64,000 nt of DNA from Ignavibacteria bacterium (GCA_016191145.1 JACPPD010000003.1:288778-352777), one strand, 5' to 3'. Positions 42,938 to 53,616 are shown, counted from the stretch's first letter. Program-made: numbers and translations. Notes: generated by a model from the sequence alone, not told the origin.

Positions 42938-44725
42938 TTAAAAGATAAACTGTAAGTCGCTCCAACGTCTGTATCTGCCGTTCTCCAATTGCTGCAATTC
43001 TTCATGCGATCCTTGCTCAACGATGGAGCCATGCTCGAATACGAAAATCCGATCACATTTTCTCACAGTGCTTAATCGATGTGCGATGACGACGGTGGTT
43101 CGGCCTTTCATCAGACGCTCGAGCGCCTCCTGAATGAGGGCTTCGCTTTCAGCATCAAGTGAGCTTGTAGCTTCGTCGAAAATGAGAATGGGAGGATTCT
43201 TCAGAAGTGCTCGTGCAATTGCAACACGCTGACGCTGTCCACCGCTGAGCTTTATTCCGCGCTCTCCAACGGTTGTCTTCATTCCGTCTGGAAAGCGCGT
43301 GATAAATTCCATGGCGTTTGCATGAACTGCCGCTGCTTCGATCTGTGCGTCGGTTGCATCAATTCTTCCATAACGAATGTTATCCTCTATGCTTCCTCCA
43401 AACAAAACAATGTCCTGAGGGACGATGCCTACACAATTGCGCACATCCGACAGACTAAGGCTATGTGCAGCAATACCGTCGTAGCTGATGATTCCAGAAG
43501 TTGGCTCATATAACCGCTGGATGAGTGAAGCGGCCGTACTCTTGCCTGCACCACTCTCGCCAACAAAGGCAATGCGTTCACCCGTCTGAATCGCCAACGA
43601 CAAATCGTGAATAACTTCTGCTTCGGGTCGCTCGGGATATGCAAACGAAACATTCTGAAATTGAATGGACGTGAGGACTACAGTGCCAGCTCTGTCTTCG
43701 GATTCCTCTGGCCGTGCTTCCATCAGTTCTCTGATTCTCACGGAAGCCCCAAGCGTTTTCTGCACCTGGCCGGTCAATTCGGCGAATGAACCCAAGGCAC
43801 CGCCGACAAACATGGCATACATGAGAAACGACAGCAACTTTCCCATTGTAACGGTTTCGCTTGCAACGAGACTTGCTCCATAGAGGATGACGGCAGCAAT
43901 GCCGCCAAAGATTGTAAATATTATGAAAGTAACGAATAGAGCTCTTATGCGGGCACCCTTGATGGCCAGCCGCACATTTTCTGCAATGGCAGAACGGTAG
44001 CGGCCGATTTCCAGAGATTCTCGCACATACGACTTGACGGCTGCTATTGACTGAAGCGTTTCCTCGACTATTGTTGAGGTTACGGCAAGTGCATCCTGCG
44101 TTTGCGTGCTAAGCTTTCTGATTTTTCTTCCCAACACATAGGCAATTGCAACGATGATAGGTGTTCCTATCAAGATCGGTATTGTAAGCGCCAGGCTTGT
44201 ACTAACGATGATGATGATTGATCCGACAAGAAAAATGCCTTGTCGAATCAACTGGAGAATGCTGAAGGAAAATGTTTCCTGAATCAAAGAGAGGTCGCTG
44301 GATATTCTCGATGTTAACTCGCCCACACGCCGTTGAGAAAGGAACGACATCGGTAAACGCACAAGTCTTGAGAATAAATCTGTCCTCAAACTTGCTATAA
44401 CATTTTCTGTGGTCTTCGCAGTGGTGACACTCACGAAATACCCTATAACAGCCTGTACAGCAAGCAATGCAAGAAATGTAAGCCCCACCCTTACCAGTTC
44501 TGCCGACGATGCTGATCGGATGATAGAGTCAACCAAATCTCCAGTCAGCGCCGGAAACAAAAGGCTTATTCCACTTCCTGGCAGCATAAAGGCAAGTGCA
44601 AAAATCATGCGTCCTAAATACGGACGATAATAACTCAGCAAAAAAATCAATGGTGATTGCGACCTGCCTGTATTCTGTGATCCCATATCAAAAATTGAGT
44701 TCTCCAAACATGGGAATAATGGCAC
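42938..44725 (-). CDS. ABC transporter, fused permease/ATPase (MsbA-like exporter)
   Basis: FVGESGAGKSTAASLIQRLYEP, LSGGQRQRVAIARALLKNPPILIFDEATSSLDAESE. Confidence 0.93.
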   Translation of the reverse strand: MPLFPCLENSIFDMGSQNTGRSQSPLIFLLSYYRPYLGRMIFALAFMLPGSGISLLFPALTGDLVDSIIRSASSAELVRVGLTFLALLAVQAVIGYFVSVTTAKTTENVIASLRTDLFSRLVRLPMSFLSQRRVGELTSRISSDLSLIQETFSFSILQLIRQGIFLVGSIIIIVSTSLALTIPILIGTPIIVAIAYVLGRKIRKLSTQTQDALAVTSTIVEETLQSIAAVKSYVRESLEIGRYRSAIAENVRLAIKGARIRALFVTFIIFTIFGGIAAVILYGASLVASETVTMGKLLSFLMYAMFVGGALGSFAELTGQVQKTLGASVRIRELMEARPEESEDRAGTVVLTSIQFQNVSFAYPERPEAEVIHDLSLAIQTGERIAFVGESGAGKSTAASLIQRLYEPTSGIISYDGIAAHSLSLSDVRNCVGIVPQDIVLFGGSIEDNIRYGRIDATDAQIEAAAVHANAMEFITRFPDGMKTTVGERGIKLSGGQRQRVAIARALLKNPPILIFDEATSSLDAESEALIQEALERLMKGRTTVVIAHRLSTVRKCDRIFVFEHGSIVEQGSHEELQQLENGRYRRWSDLQFIF

Positions 44726-45320
44726 CCGTAAGTGTACATTGAGGACTGATTAGAAAAGCAATGATGCTCGCGACTTCTTCCGGAGTCGGCCATTTCCTAG
44801 CCTCTTCTTCACCCGCCCAATCGATGTTCTCTTTCGTCTTCAGAATACTCGGTAGAATTGAATTTGCACGAATGCCAAATGGTCGGCCTTCCTCGGCTGC
44901 CGACTGCGTAAGCGCTACCACGGCTGTCTTCGCGGCAGAATATGCAGCCTTGTTTGCAGCAGGATGCATAACAATTTGAGCACCCATGGTGACGATACTT
45001 CCACCATTATTCTTCTTGAGTACTGGTATAATAGCTTTCATTACATTAAATGTAGTTATAACATTCAAATTGAGCATGAATTGAAAATCCTGCAGTAATA
45101 TTTCTTCTATTAAGACGCCAGCCCGTATGCCTCCCACGAGTAGGGCAGCCGCGCTCAAGTCTGCAGGAAAGCTCCCTGCAATGCGATCTACATCATCGGG
45201 ATTGGTGAGGTCGCCATCATCGGTGCTTATGGGAATTGCGTTCCAGCCCCTTTCAGAAAGTTCTTTTTGTACAGCTTGTCCAAGATTACCGCTGGCGCCG
45301 GTGATGAGAACGGAAGACAT
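44688..45320 (-). CDS. SDR family oxidoreductase
   Basis: LITGASGNLGQAV, YSAAKTAVVALTQS. Confidence 0.85.
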   Translation of the reverse strand: MSSVLITGASGNLGQAVQKELSERGWNAIPISTDDGDLTNPDDVDRIAGSFPADLSAAALLVGGIRAGVLIEEILLQDFQFMLNLNVITTFNVMKAIIPVLKKNNGGSIVTMGAQIVMHPAANKAAYSAAKTAVVALTQSAAEEGRPFGIRANSILPSILKTKENIDWAGEEEARKWPTPEEVASIIAFLISPQCTLTGAIIPMFGELNF

Positions 45321-45321
45321 C

Positions 45322-47325
45322 TTAGAGCCTGATGAGTGAAACAGACTGTACAGAATGCATTGACTTTACCAAAACGATGTAGTGTCCGGGTAAATGCGGA
45401 GGAAGATGGATAACAATATTACCGTCCTGAGTCGTGCTCCATTGCGCACTACTTTGCACTGCCGAAGTTGTTCCTATCACGACAATCTCAAGGGGCTGAT
45501 CGTGAACTCCGGTGATAAAAACGTCGGTCCTCTGTGCCGGTGCAGGCGATGGTGAAACATGTAATTTGTTTGATGCAGAACTATTTTCAATATTCTCAGA
45601 AAGTTTATCAACCGATACAACGATTGAAGGCGACCGTACGCCACAAGGTATTATACTGCCCGACGAAGGAACTGCAAACCATGTTGAATCAGATGGATAG
45701 TATCGCGTCCCGGCTTCGTTGACTGCTGTAATGCGCGCATGAAGCGTATCGCCGATAAATTGGGAGGGGGCTATGGAAAACGCATTCCACAAGGTATCAG
45801 CTTGGGATGAGCTGATCGGCGAAACACCGTTTTCAAGGAATTGTAAGGTGACGGAGGTTTCAGAGTTGGAATAGATTGCAGTGAATACGTCCTGACCGTT
45901 TGCCGATTGAACAATTGTCGGCTGGCCAATGCCAGGTCCTTCAATCATACCAATCGTGCGCGCTGCAGCAACAACATCGGGTATACCCCTTCCCAATTTT
46001 TGACCAATGGAATCGGGTGCGCTTGCCGATGCGTACAATCCATCACGCAAAGTCCATGGCATTGCCTCCGGATACAACTGTTTGAGAAGCGCCATACAGC
46101 CAGCAATCTGCGGCGTCGACATCGAGGTTCCCGAAACATTGATGTAGTTGCCCGCAGCAGCTTGTGCATGCACACTTGCACCAAGTGCGGCAACATCGGG
46201 CTTGATTCTGCCGTCCGCAGTAGGCCCGACGGACGAGCCTGGCCAGTACGATCGATCGCGTAGCGAACCGCCAACACATATTGCACTGTCTGCGTCGGCT
46301 GGCGTAATCAACGAACTGTCTCTCGGTCCGCCATTACCCGACGGCGCTACAACAATTACACCTCGCTGTGCCGCGTGGTTGTACGCCTGCGAAACAAACG
46401 TCGTCCTTCCATCCAGCCATGAATATTGCATCTCTTCCTGATCATCATCAAATTTAAAATATCCCACAGACGCTGAAATGATATCGGCTCCATTGCGCTC
46501 AGCCCATTCTACTGCAGAATAAAAATTATCTTCCTCCGAGCGGCGCTCAAACCTCATGTCCTCGCTTTTGGCAAGCAGATAGGTCGAGAATGGAGCTATT
46601 CCAATGATGTGTCCCTGCTCCCATCCACCGATGATCGAAAGTACAAGGCTTCCATGACCACCCTGAGTTATCTCGTCCTCAGGTTCGTTTCCAACATTGT
46701 CATCGTCCATAATCACATCGTATCTGCCACGTATGTCGATATGAGCAAGACTCGACATGGCTTCGGGTAGGAAACCCTCATCAATGAGGCACACACTGAT
46801 ACCAGTTCCCGAAACACCACGCTCGATCATGGGCAAAGTATTAATGAGCGAATGCATGTCGGTGGATTCACCGCTATTTGGAGGTGAACAGTTTTCAGGT
46901 GCTGTCATTGGTCGGTAATCAACAATGGCAGTACGCACAACAGACTTTACATAGGGCAGTCTGGAGACTGCAGACGACTGAAGTGTATCAAGTTCTGCCA
47001 GCACACTATTGCGCCATGCGCTCGGAGCTCGTAATACCAGACCCATTCCCCGCAACGATGAGAGATATTCATTTAGGATTGGCTGATCGATAGGCTGCAG
47101 CACAGGAGACAAGCCCATGCGCTCCCGACGCCTCAAAGCATTCGGATGATACAACGTCAATGCGCTATCATACAATGGCATTCCGGGTACAAATGCTTCC
47201 TGCCCCTTATCACGAAATGTGATTCGATACATCTCTCGTTGGGCCAGAACAGCTTGCGTTGTTAGCATCGTAAACGCCAGTAAACAAATTCCACCAGTGA
47301 GGGTTCTGTAAATTTGTTGCTTCAT
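45322..47325 (-). CDS. Secreted S8 (subtilisin-like) serine peptidase, possible T9SS-type C-terminus
   Basis: VCLIDEGF (Asp), HGSLVLSIIGG (His), GTSMSTPQIAGCMALLKQ (Ser); signal peptide after M at 47325. Confidence 0.88.
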   Translation of the reverse strand: MKQQIYRTLTGGICLLAFTMLTTQAVLAQREMYRITFRDKGQEAFVPGMPLYDSALTLYHPNALRRRERMGLSPVLQPIDQPILNEYLSSLRGMGLVLRAPSAWRNSVLAELDTLQSSAVSRLPYVKSVVRTAIVDYRPMTAPENCSPPNSGESTDMHSLINTLPMIERGVSGTGISVCLIDEGFLPEAMSSLAHIDIRGRYDVIMDDDNVGNEPEDEITQGGHGSLVLSIIGGWEQGHIIGIAPFSTYLLAKSEDMRFERRSEEDNFYSAVEWAERNGADIISASVGYFKFDDDQEEMQYSWLDGRTTFVSQAYNHAAQRGVIVVAPSGNGGPRDSSLITPADADSAICVGGSLRDRSYWPGSSVGPTADGRIKPDVAALGASVHAQAAAGNYINVSGTSMSTPQIAGCMALLKQLYPEAMPWTLRDGLYASASAPDSIGQKLGRGIPDVVAAARTIGMIEGPGIGQPTIVQSANGQDVFTAIYSNSETSVTLQFLENGVSPISSSQADTLWNAFSIAPSQFIGDTLHARITAVNEAGTRYYPSDSTWFAVPSSGSIIPCGVRSPSIVVSVDKLSENIENSSASNKLHVSPSPAPAQRTDVFITGVHDQPLEIVVIGTTSAVQSSAQWSTTQDGNIVIHLPPHLPGHYIVLVKSMHSVQSVSLIRL

Positions 47326-47335
47326 AAAAAAGATC

Positions 47336-48301
47336 ATGAAATCAGACGTAGCATGGATAGACCGATCTGGAACATCGTTTGTGACCGTAAGGGGAGACGA
47401 GCGCATCGACTTTCTGCATCGGATTACATCGAATGATCTCATGGGGTTAAAACCTGGAGAAGGTATACAAACGGTTTTGCTCACAGAAAAAGCACGAATA
47501 ATTGATGTACTGACTGTTCTTCAATACCACAACACATCTACGCTGATTTTTTCGAAAGGGGCTTCCAACGACGTTCTTGCCTGGCTACGAAAGTACGTCA
47601 TCATGGAAGATGTGCGGTTTGCCGATCGCACAGCCGAAACAAGAATGATAGAAGTTGCCGGACCGAGATCGGCACAGCTTCTCAATGATACTTTAAATGT
47701 TGATGTTGCCACCTTAAAACTGTACAGTTTCGAGGAATCGCACAACGTTACTATTGTGCGCATGCCATCGCTCTGGGAAGTATCGTATTACGTCATCTGT
47801 TTGGCAGATGCAGACAGCCCCACAGACACCAGCCTGTTCGATTCCTTCGTGAACTCACTGCAGAATAATTCTGATACTGTACCACAGCTTTCACCCGAGG
47901 CCGAGGAGGTGCTGAGGATTACTCAGGGGCTTGGTAAACGCGGTAACGAATGGACAGATGCATACAATCCGCTGGAAGCAGCGCTGTTGCACATTACGTC
48001 GTTTACTAAAGGATGCTATATTGGACAAGAAGTGATTGCCCGGCTCGATTCATACAATAAGGTTAAGCAGCGTCTGATGGGTTTGATTGGCGCTGAAGAA
48101 GTTTCTAAGGACGACATTATTTACCGCGAAGGTACCGCCATCGGAATTATTACAAGTTCCATCCGCGATGCTCAGTCTGGTAATATGTTAGCGCTTGGAT
48201 ATATCAGAGGTGAACATGCGCATCCCAACACATTGGTGAACGTCGTGCACGGCAATTCATCGGGTGTAATGCAAATACAATCTCTACCGATGGATCAGTA
48301 A
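47336..48301 (+). CDS. ygfZ: YgfZ/GcvT-family folate-binding protein
   Basis: RITSNDLMGLKPGEGIQTVLLTEKARIIDVLTV; KGCYIGQEVIARLDSYNKVKQRLMGL. Confidence 0.9.
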   Translation: MKSDVAWIDRSGTSFVTVRGDERIDFLHRITSNDLMGLKPGEGIQTVLLTEKARIIDVLTVLQYHNTSTLIFSKGASNDVLAWLRKYVIMEDVRFADRTAETRMIEVAGPRSAQLLNDTLNVDVATLKLYSFEESHNVTIVRMPSLWEVSYYVICLADADSPTDTSLFDSFVNSLQNNSDTVPQLSPEAEEVLRITQGLGKRGNEWTDAYNPLEAALLHITSFTKGCYIGQEVIARLDSYNKVKQRLMGLIGAEEVSKDDIIYREGTAIGIITSSIRDAQSGNMLALGYIRGEHAHPNTLVNVVHGNSSGVMQIQSLPMDQ

Positions 48302-49038
48302 TGCCAACTGTCTTGATAACGGGTGGAGCCCGACGTATTGGTCGCAGTCTTGCGCTAAGATTTGCCGAACATGGTTACAGCGTTGGTTTTACATACCATT
48401 CGTCGCCTGAAAAGGCTGCATCAACGTTAAAGGACTTAACACAAATCGGAGTTATTGCAGAAATGCATCACTGCAATGTAACCGTAGAATCAGAATTGCA
48501 TCTGGCACTCGAAACACTGTCGAAACGTCTGGGCGTTCCCGATGTAATCGTAAGTAATGCTGGGATATTTCCGCCGCGACGTGCTATCGAAGATTTAACA
48601 CAGAGGGTATTGCACGAGACCTTCGATGTGAACACTGCTCCATTGCTGAATATTGCTAAATCGTACATGCAAATCAAACCAAAATCTGCAGATCATCCGG
48701 GGAAAATTGTCTCCATAAGTTCACTTGGTGCTCTCGAAATTTGGAAGGAGAGAATTGATTACAACGTCAGCAAAGCATCGTTAGTTGTCTTAGTTAAGGC
48801 ATTGGCACGAATGCTCGCTCCCTACATCGTCATCAACTCGGTAGCGCCTGGTGCCATTAAACTTGCCGATGAACCTTCGGAAGCGGAGAGGGAGCTCGTT
48901 GCGCTGCAGAAAATTCCCGTTGGGAGATATGGGACAGCCGATGATATCTTCGATGCCGTGTGGTTCTTTGCCACGTGTTCACCGTACATCACAGGACAGG
49001 TCGTTTCAGTTGATGGCGGTCTTTCCCTTACTCATTAA
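48301..49038 (+). CDS. SDR family oxidoreductase resembling pteridine reductase/FolM
   Basis: VLITGGARRIGRSLALRFAEHG; YNVSKASLV; TAATG overlap with ygfZ. Confidence 0.85.
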   Translation: MPTVLITGGARRIGRSLALRFAEHGYSVGFTYHSSPEKAASTLKDLTQIGVIAEMHHCNVTVESELHLALETLSKRLGVPDVIVSNAGIFPPRRAIEDLTQRVLHETFDVNTAPLLNIAKSYMQIKPKSADHPGKIVSISSLGALEIWKERIDYNVSKASLVVLVKALARMLAPYIVINSVAPGAIKLADEPSEAERELVALQKIPVGRYGTADDIFDAVWFFATCSPYITGQVVSVDGGLSLTH

Positions 49039-49068
49039 CAATTTTTTGCAATCAAATACCACTACACT

Positions 49069-50940
49069 TTGACTATGAAAACCATTGTTCTTTTCTTCCT
49101 GTGTGCAATTGCTGCGCACGCAAGCGTGAACGTTCTGCCAATGTCGCCTAAGATTGCAGAACCGATTACTATCGAGTATGTCCCCGTCGATGCAGATGTA
49201 GCGTGGGCAACGAGTTCTAAAAACTTTCACGCTGTTTTCTTTGCTTTTAACCGCGATGCTGAAGCGCCCGTTGCCGTGGAAATACCACTGTCGAAATCGG
49301 ATAAGAGGTGGACTGGAAAGTTTACTCCTGCCTCCGACGTGGTATATGGACTGATCAAGGTTGGCGATGGTATTCGGTACGATATTAATGGTGAGATGTT
49401 CTGGAACGTCCTTATCCATGACGCAAAAGGTAAAATTCTCAGGGATGCTCATTTGAAGGCGGGGATTGCAGCATTCGGAATGCTGCCTCAGGAATGCCGA
49501 AGAAAGCAAGATCTTGAGGAGGCTGAGGCAGAAATGCTTGAGGAAGTGAAACTCTATCCAAACAATACTGCCGCCCAGGTAAATCTCGTTATGCTGCAGA
49601 AAAACAACAAGGAGATTGACGCAACAGAGGCGAATGCCCGACTCAAGGAAATTGCAGATGGCACTAAGACCTTTTCGAGTGTAGTCGAGGCTATTTCAAT
49701 CTCACAAGCTTACAAGCAGATTGGCAACACCGAAGAGGCGATGCGAGTAATGAGAGAAGCATCGTCGAAATTTCCAGGCAGCAAGATCGAAGAACAATCT
49801 AAGCTCGAGGAGCTTGCGAACGCTACAAACGTTACTGCCTACCTTCATGCTATCAATGTTCATCTTCTTGCATTTCCGAAAACGTTTGCTAAACAAAATT
49901 TACTTGATGCTGCGATACAATCCGCTGCACGAGGGGGCAACATGCGCGAGCTTGTTGCATTTCTCGACAATACTCCAGGTATTTCCGCAATTACAATCTA
50001 TCAGGCCGTGAATTACATTGGCGCTAATGATTCGCTGCGCAAGGATTCTTATAGATTGATTGATAAGGGGCTTGCAGCTACAAGTGATGTTTCTATTCGT
50101 CCGACGTACATAAGTTCTTCTGAATGGAATGAACAGCAGCGCATTAGTAAAAGTCTTTTGTACTTTGTAAAAGGAGCTATTCTTAGCGATGAGGGAAAGG
50201 ATGAAGAAGGATTGGCAGCTCTGAAAACTGCAGTTGAGTTGGGGGGAGACCAGACGGATAAATCTGTGTACGAGCAGTATGTAAAAACCTTGGTCAAGGT
50301 TGGACGCAAGAAGGAAGCCGCCAACATCGCTTCTGCAGCTATCTCTAAAGGCGCTGCAACACAAGGTGTATTCGACGCATTTAGAACCCTGATGCGGGAG
50401 CAGGGTATGGATTCGGCATCAGCAGAGGTGGAATTAGGAAAGTTGCGCGACCAATCGCGTAAACTGTTAGCCCGTGAGCTTACGCGCAGTATGCTTAATC
50501 AGCCAATGATTGACGGTGCCCTAACAACTCTCGACGGGCGCCCCCTTCGCATATCTGACTGGAAGGGCAAGGTTGTACTGATTGACTATTGGGCTACGTG
50601 GTGTGGTCCATGCAGAAAATCATTTCCCGCTATGCAAAAACTGTTTGAAATGTACAGAAACAATCCTGAAGTGACTTTTGCAATTGTGAATGTTTGGGAA
50701 CGCGGTGACGATAGAGTGAAGATAGTAAATGATTTTCTAAAAAATAATCCTTCCCTGACGTTTCCTGTATACCTCGATACGAACGACTCAGTTGTGTCGA
50801 AGTATGGTGTTACTGGTATTCCAACAAAATTCTTTCTTGGAAAAGACGGCCGCATTCAGTTTAAGGAAGTTGGATATCTCCCCGAAGAACAATTTTTGGA
50901 AGAATCAACCAACAGAATTGAGTTGTTGCTTGCTCAGTAA
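49069..50940 (+). CDS. Periplasmic protein with TPR-like repeats and C-terminal TlpA-type thioredoxin domain
   Basis: LIDYWATWCGPCRKSFPAMQKLFEMY; VTGIPTKFFLGKDGRI; helical repeats upstream. Confidence 0.85.
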   Translation: MTMKTIVLFFLCAIAAHASVNVLPMSPKIAEPITIEYVPVDADVAWATSSKNFHAVFFAFNRDAEAPVAVEIPLSKSDKRWTGKFTPASDVVYGLIKVGDGIRYDINGEMFWNVLIHDAKGKILRDAHLKAGIAAFGMLPQECRRKQDLEEAEAEMLEEVKLYPNNTAAQVNLVMLQKNNKEIDATEANARLKEIADGTKTFSSVVEAISISQAYKQIGNTEEAMRVMREASSKFPGSKIEEQSKLEELANATNVTAYLHAINVHLLAFPKTFAKQNLLDAAIQSAARGGNMRELVAFLDNTPGISAITIYQAVNYIGANDSLRKDSYRLIDKGLAATSDVSIRPTYISSSEWNEQQRISKSLLYFVKGAILSDEGKDEEGLAALKTAVELGGDQTDKSVYEQYVKTLVKVGRKKEAANIASAAISKGAATQGVFDAFRTLMREQGMDSASAEVELGKLRDQSRKLLARELTRSMLNQPMIDGALTTLDGRPLRISDWKGKVVLIDYWATWCGPCRKSFPAMQKLFEMYRNNPEVTFAIVNVWERGDDRVKIVNDFLKNNPSLTFPVYLDTNDSVVSKYGVTGIPTKFFLGKDGRIQFKEVGYLPEEQFLEESTNRIELLLAQ

Positions 50941-50968
50941 CGCATTTGATGTTCGCAGAGAAGACAAT

Positions 50969-52162
50969 TCACTCAACAAATAAGCACCCGCTACTACCAG
51001 TCCAGGGTGCTGTGTTGTAACGCGCTCCCATCAGGTCACCTCGGCCCATTCGGACTAGCGACATTATTGGTTTCGGCTCGACTGCGTCTTCAAACCACAC
51101 CATAATGATTCGTACTTCCACCTTGTTGTTTCCGTATGGTGTGGGCACGCAATCGTCGTAAACAACTTTTTGCTGCAGAATCCAGTGTGGCCGCTCTTCA
51201 GCCTCAATAGCATCTATCGCTCTCGGCGTGGGATTGAGGTTAACACCCTTGCCGGCAAATGAATACAGCGGCTTAAGAACATAGTTTTCAAGATCAGGGG
51301 GAATGTTGGCAGTATCTGATAAAAAGTACGCTCTTGGAACAGAAACATGCTTTAGATAAGGAAGGAGAAACTTACTGATTCTGAAAAACCAGTTCGGATG
51401 TCCTGCCCATTCTACGTCAATATCGTCTGTCCACCTGAAGTTGAGCCTCACACCAGCCTCTTCAAGCTCGTCTACGATTGTCCGATTAAATATTCGCTTC
51501 AGCAGCGATTCTTTTCCGTTCTCTCTGAAAACAAGCTGTCTGCCTTGTTTATAAATATTGCGAATATTAACCGTCCGTAATCCAAGAAACTTTTCAAGTG
51601 CAATAAAATCTGGTCTGGTTTTTTGACTCTCAGGATCTAGCTCCACAAGGGCAACTTGTGTGGGATCTTGATCGGCAAAAATCGCATCTCGAAGTATTTG
51701 AAAATATTCAGTCTCCTCAATCTCGCCTAGAAATGGTGTCGCGCCAGAAAGTGCGAATTGTTTTTGATAACGGGAGACCAGGGCATACTGATATCCAAAG
51801 AGCGAAGGAAATCCCTGTAACTCAATTAACCGAGGAATAAACGTATTGTCTGAATTCCTGCATACCGCAAAGTCTGCAACGCAAAACAATGGTTTTGTAG
51901 TCTCGTGCGGAACCGTGTAATTCTCCTTAAGCGCTTCAATGGAAATCGCTAGGATATTGGGTTGGAGACATTCTAGCAGAATTTCTACTGCTGATGATTC
52001 GAGCGTTCGCCTGAAGTCGTGAGATACAACTATAGGTATTTCCGCAACTCTAAAATCAATCTTGGATCCAAGCCAGGAATTAAAACTATTGATAAAATCA
52101 CGGTATGAATTCTCAGTGACTTGGTTATTGATCTCTAATTGAATGTCGGTTCTCATAGACAA
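50969..52162 (-). CDS. Uncharacterised protein, possibly ATP-grasp-like
   Basis: ENYVLKPLYSFAGKGVNLNPTPRAIDAI, HWILQQKVVYDDCVPTPYGNNKVEVRIIMVWF resembles an ATP-grasp core. Confidence 0.55.
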   Translation of the reverse strand: MSMRTDIQLEINNQVTENSYRDFINSFNSWLGSKIDFRVAEIPIVVSHDFRRTLESSAVEILLECLQPNILAISIEALKENYTVPHETTKPLFCVADFAVCRNSDNTFIPRLIELQGFPSLFGYQYALVSRYQKQFALSGATPFLGEIEETEYFQILRDAIFADQDPTQVALVELDPESQKTRPDFIALEKFLGLRTVNIRNIYKQGRQLVFRENGKESLLKRIFNRTIVDELEEAGVRLNFRWTDDIDVEWAGHPNWFFRISKFLLPYLKHVSVPRAYFLSDTANIPPDLENYVLKPLYSFAGKGVNLNPTPRAIDAIEAEERPHWILQQKVVYDDCVPTPYGNNKVEVRIIMVWFEDAVEPKPIMSLVRMGRGDLMGARYNTAPWTGSSGCLFVE

Positions 52163-53610
52163 TACCGTAGATGTCCTGCAACGAATGTTGCCAGTATTTT
52201 TATTTCTGACAAGTTTTCGGGTTTACATGTTGTCGGATTAGTGTCGAGCACAACTAGATCTGCGTCGAAGCCAACTTCTACCGATCCTCTGCGATACCCT
52301 AGGTCGGCCGCCTGATGGCCCCATGAAGTAAAAGCTTGTAGAGACTGATTGACGGTAATGCATTCACGATCGTACCAGGAATGATTGGAACCGTGTGGTA
52401 TTCGTCTAACGAAGGCATCAATACCAAGCAACGGATCGGGCAGTTCAATAGGGAAGTCGCTTCCGGCAGTAATGCGGCATCCAGCATCAATGAAGGACTT
52501 CCACCGATAGGCGTTCTTCATCTGTGATGCATTTAGGCGCTGCTCTACCATTGCTGCATCGCTGATTGCGTGTGATGGCTGAACACTACACCATACGTTA
52601 AGCTTAGCTAGGCGCTCAACATCGGCTTCGGACACAATCTGCGCATGTTCCATTCTTAAAACAACGTCCTTACCATCTTGCAACGATCGGATAGCCTCAA
52701 ATGCGTCCAGAACTTCACGCGCTGCTCTATCACCAATGGCATGCACAGCGATACACGACCAGCCTGCATCTAACGCTATGCTAACTTTAGCAACTATTTG
52801 TTCGGAAGTGAGCAGCAGCGTACCCAGGCTGGATGGTTCATCGCGGTATGGTTCCAATAACGCTGCAGTTCCCGAACCAAGAGCACCGTCGGAATACACC
52901 TTAATTCCTGCAAGACGGTGGAACTCGCCCCCTGACGGAAGCAGCCCTTGATGTGACCATTCATCGTTTTGAGCGCTTACAAATGATTGAACGCGGATGG
53001 GAAGAGCGCCACGCTCGGCAAGATCTCGGAATGCCTCTATCCACTGGGGGCTGACGTCCATATCGTGAACTTCGGTGATGCCCTTCTGTAAGCAGTAGTT
53101 ACCAGCAAGAATAATGCGTTGTTGTAATTCAGTCAGCGATGGTTCAGGCATTGTTGCAAGCACACGTTGTGTTTCGGATTCACGCAGTATTCCTGTTGCA
53201 CTGTGCAGCTTAGCACGGCGCAGTGCTTCGGAGTTAACCCACGAAGAGTGTCCGTCTACACGCATCGCCACCACGGCAACATCGGCGAAGTACTCATCAA
53301 GAAGAGATTTGTCTGGAACCCTGTTCCCGTTCCAGTTGGTTTCATTCCAGCCCATTGCAAGAATCCAGCCTTCCCCGGATACAGGCGCATTGCGTAGCAA
53401 CTCAACGCACATTGCGGCACTGGATGCATTGTGCAGACTGAGGTTCAGCAAACGCGTCCCGAAGCCAACAACATGACAATGGCTGTCAACAAATCCGGGC
53501 AGAAGAACAGCACCTGGAAAATTGAACACCGAATTTTCTGTCCGAATCGTTACACCCAGGGTGTTTGGAAGGATGGCACGAATCCGGCCACGTTCAATGT
53601 GGACTTCCAT
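52153..53610 (-). CDS. Metal-dependent amidohydrolase family (YtcJ-like)
   Basis: LLPGFVDSHCHVVGFG, HAIGDRAAREVLDAFE, AGSDFPIELPDPLLGI. Confidence 0.88.
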   Translation of the reverse strand: MEVHIERGRIRAILPNTLGVTIRTENSVFNFPGAVLLPGFVDSHCHVVGFGTRLLNLSLHNASSAAMCVELLRNAPVSGEGWILAMGWNETNWNGNRVPDKSLLDEYFADVAVVAMRVDGHSSWVNSEALRRAKLHSATGILRESETQRVLATMPEPSLTELQQRIILAGNYCLQKGITEVHDMDVSPQWIEAFRDLAERGALPIRVQSFVSAQNDEWSHQGLLPSGGEFHRLAGIKVYSDGALGSGTAALLEPYRDEPSSLGTLLLTSEQIVAKVSIALDAGWSCIAVHAIGDRAAREVLDAFEAIRSLQDGKDVVLRMEHAQIVSEADVERLAKLNVWCSVQPSHAISDAAMVEQRLNASQMKNAYRWKSFIDAGCRITAGSDFPIELPDPLLGIDAFVRRIPHGSNHSWYDRECITVNQSLQAFTSWGHQAADLGYRRGSVEVGFDADLVVLDTNPTTCKPENLSEIKILATFVAGHLRYCL

Positions 53611-53616
53611 TCAGCT

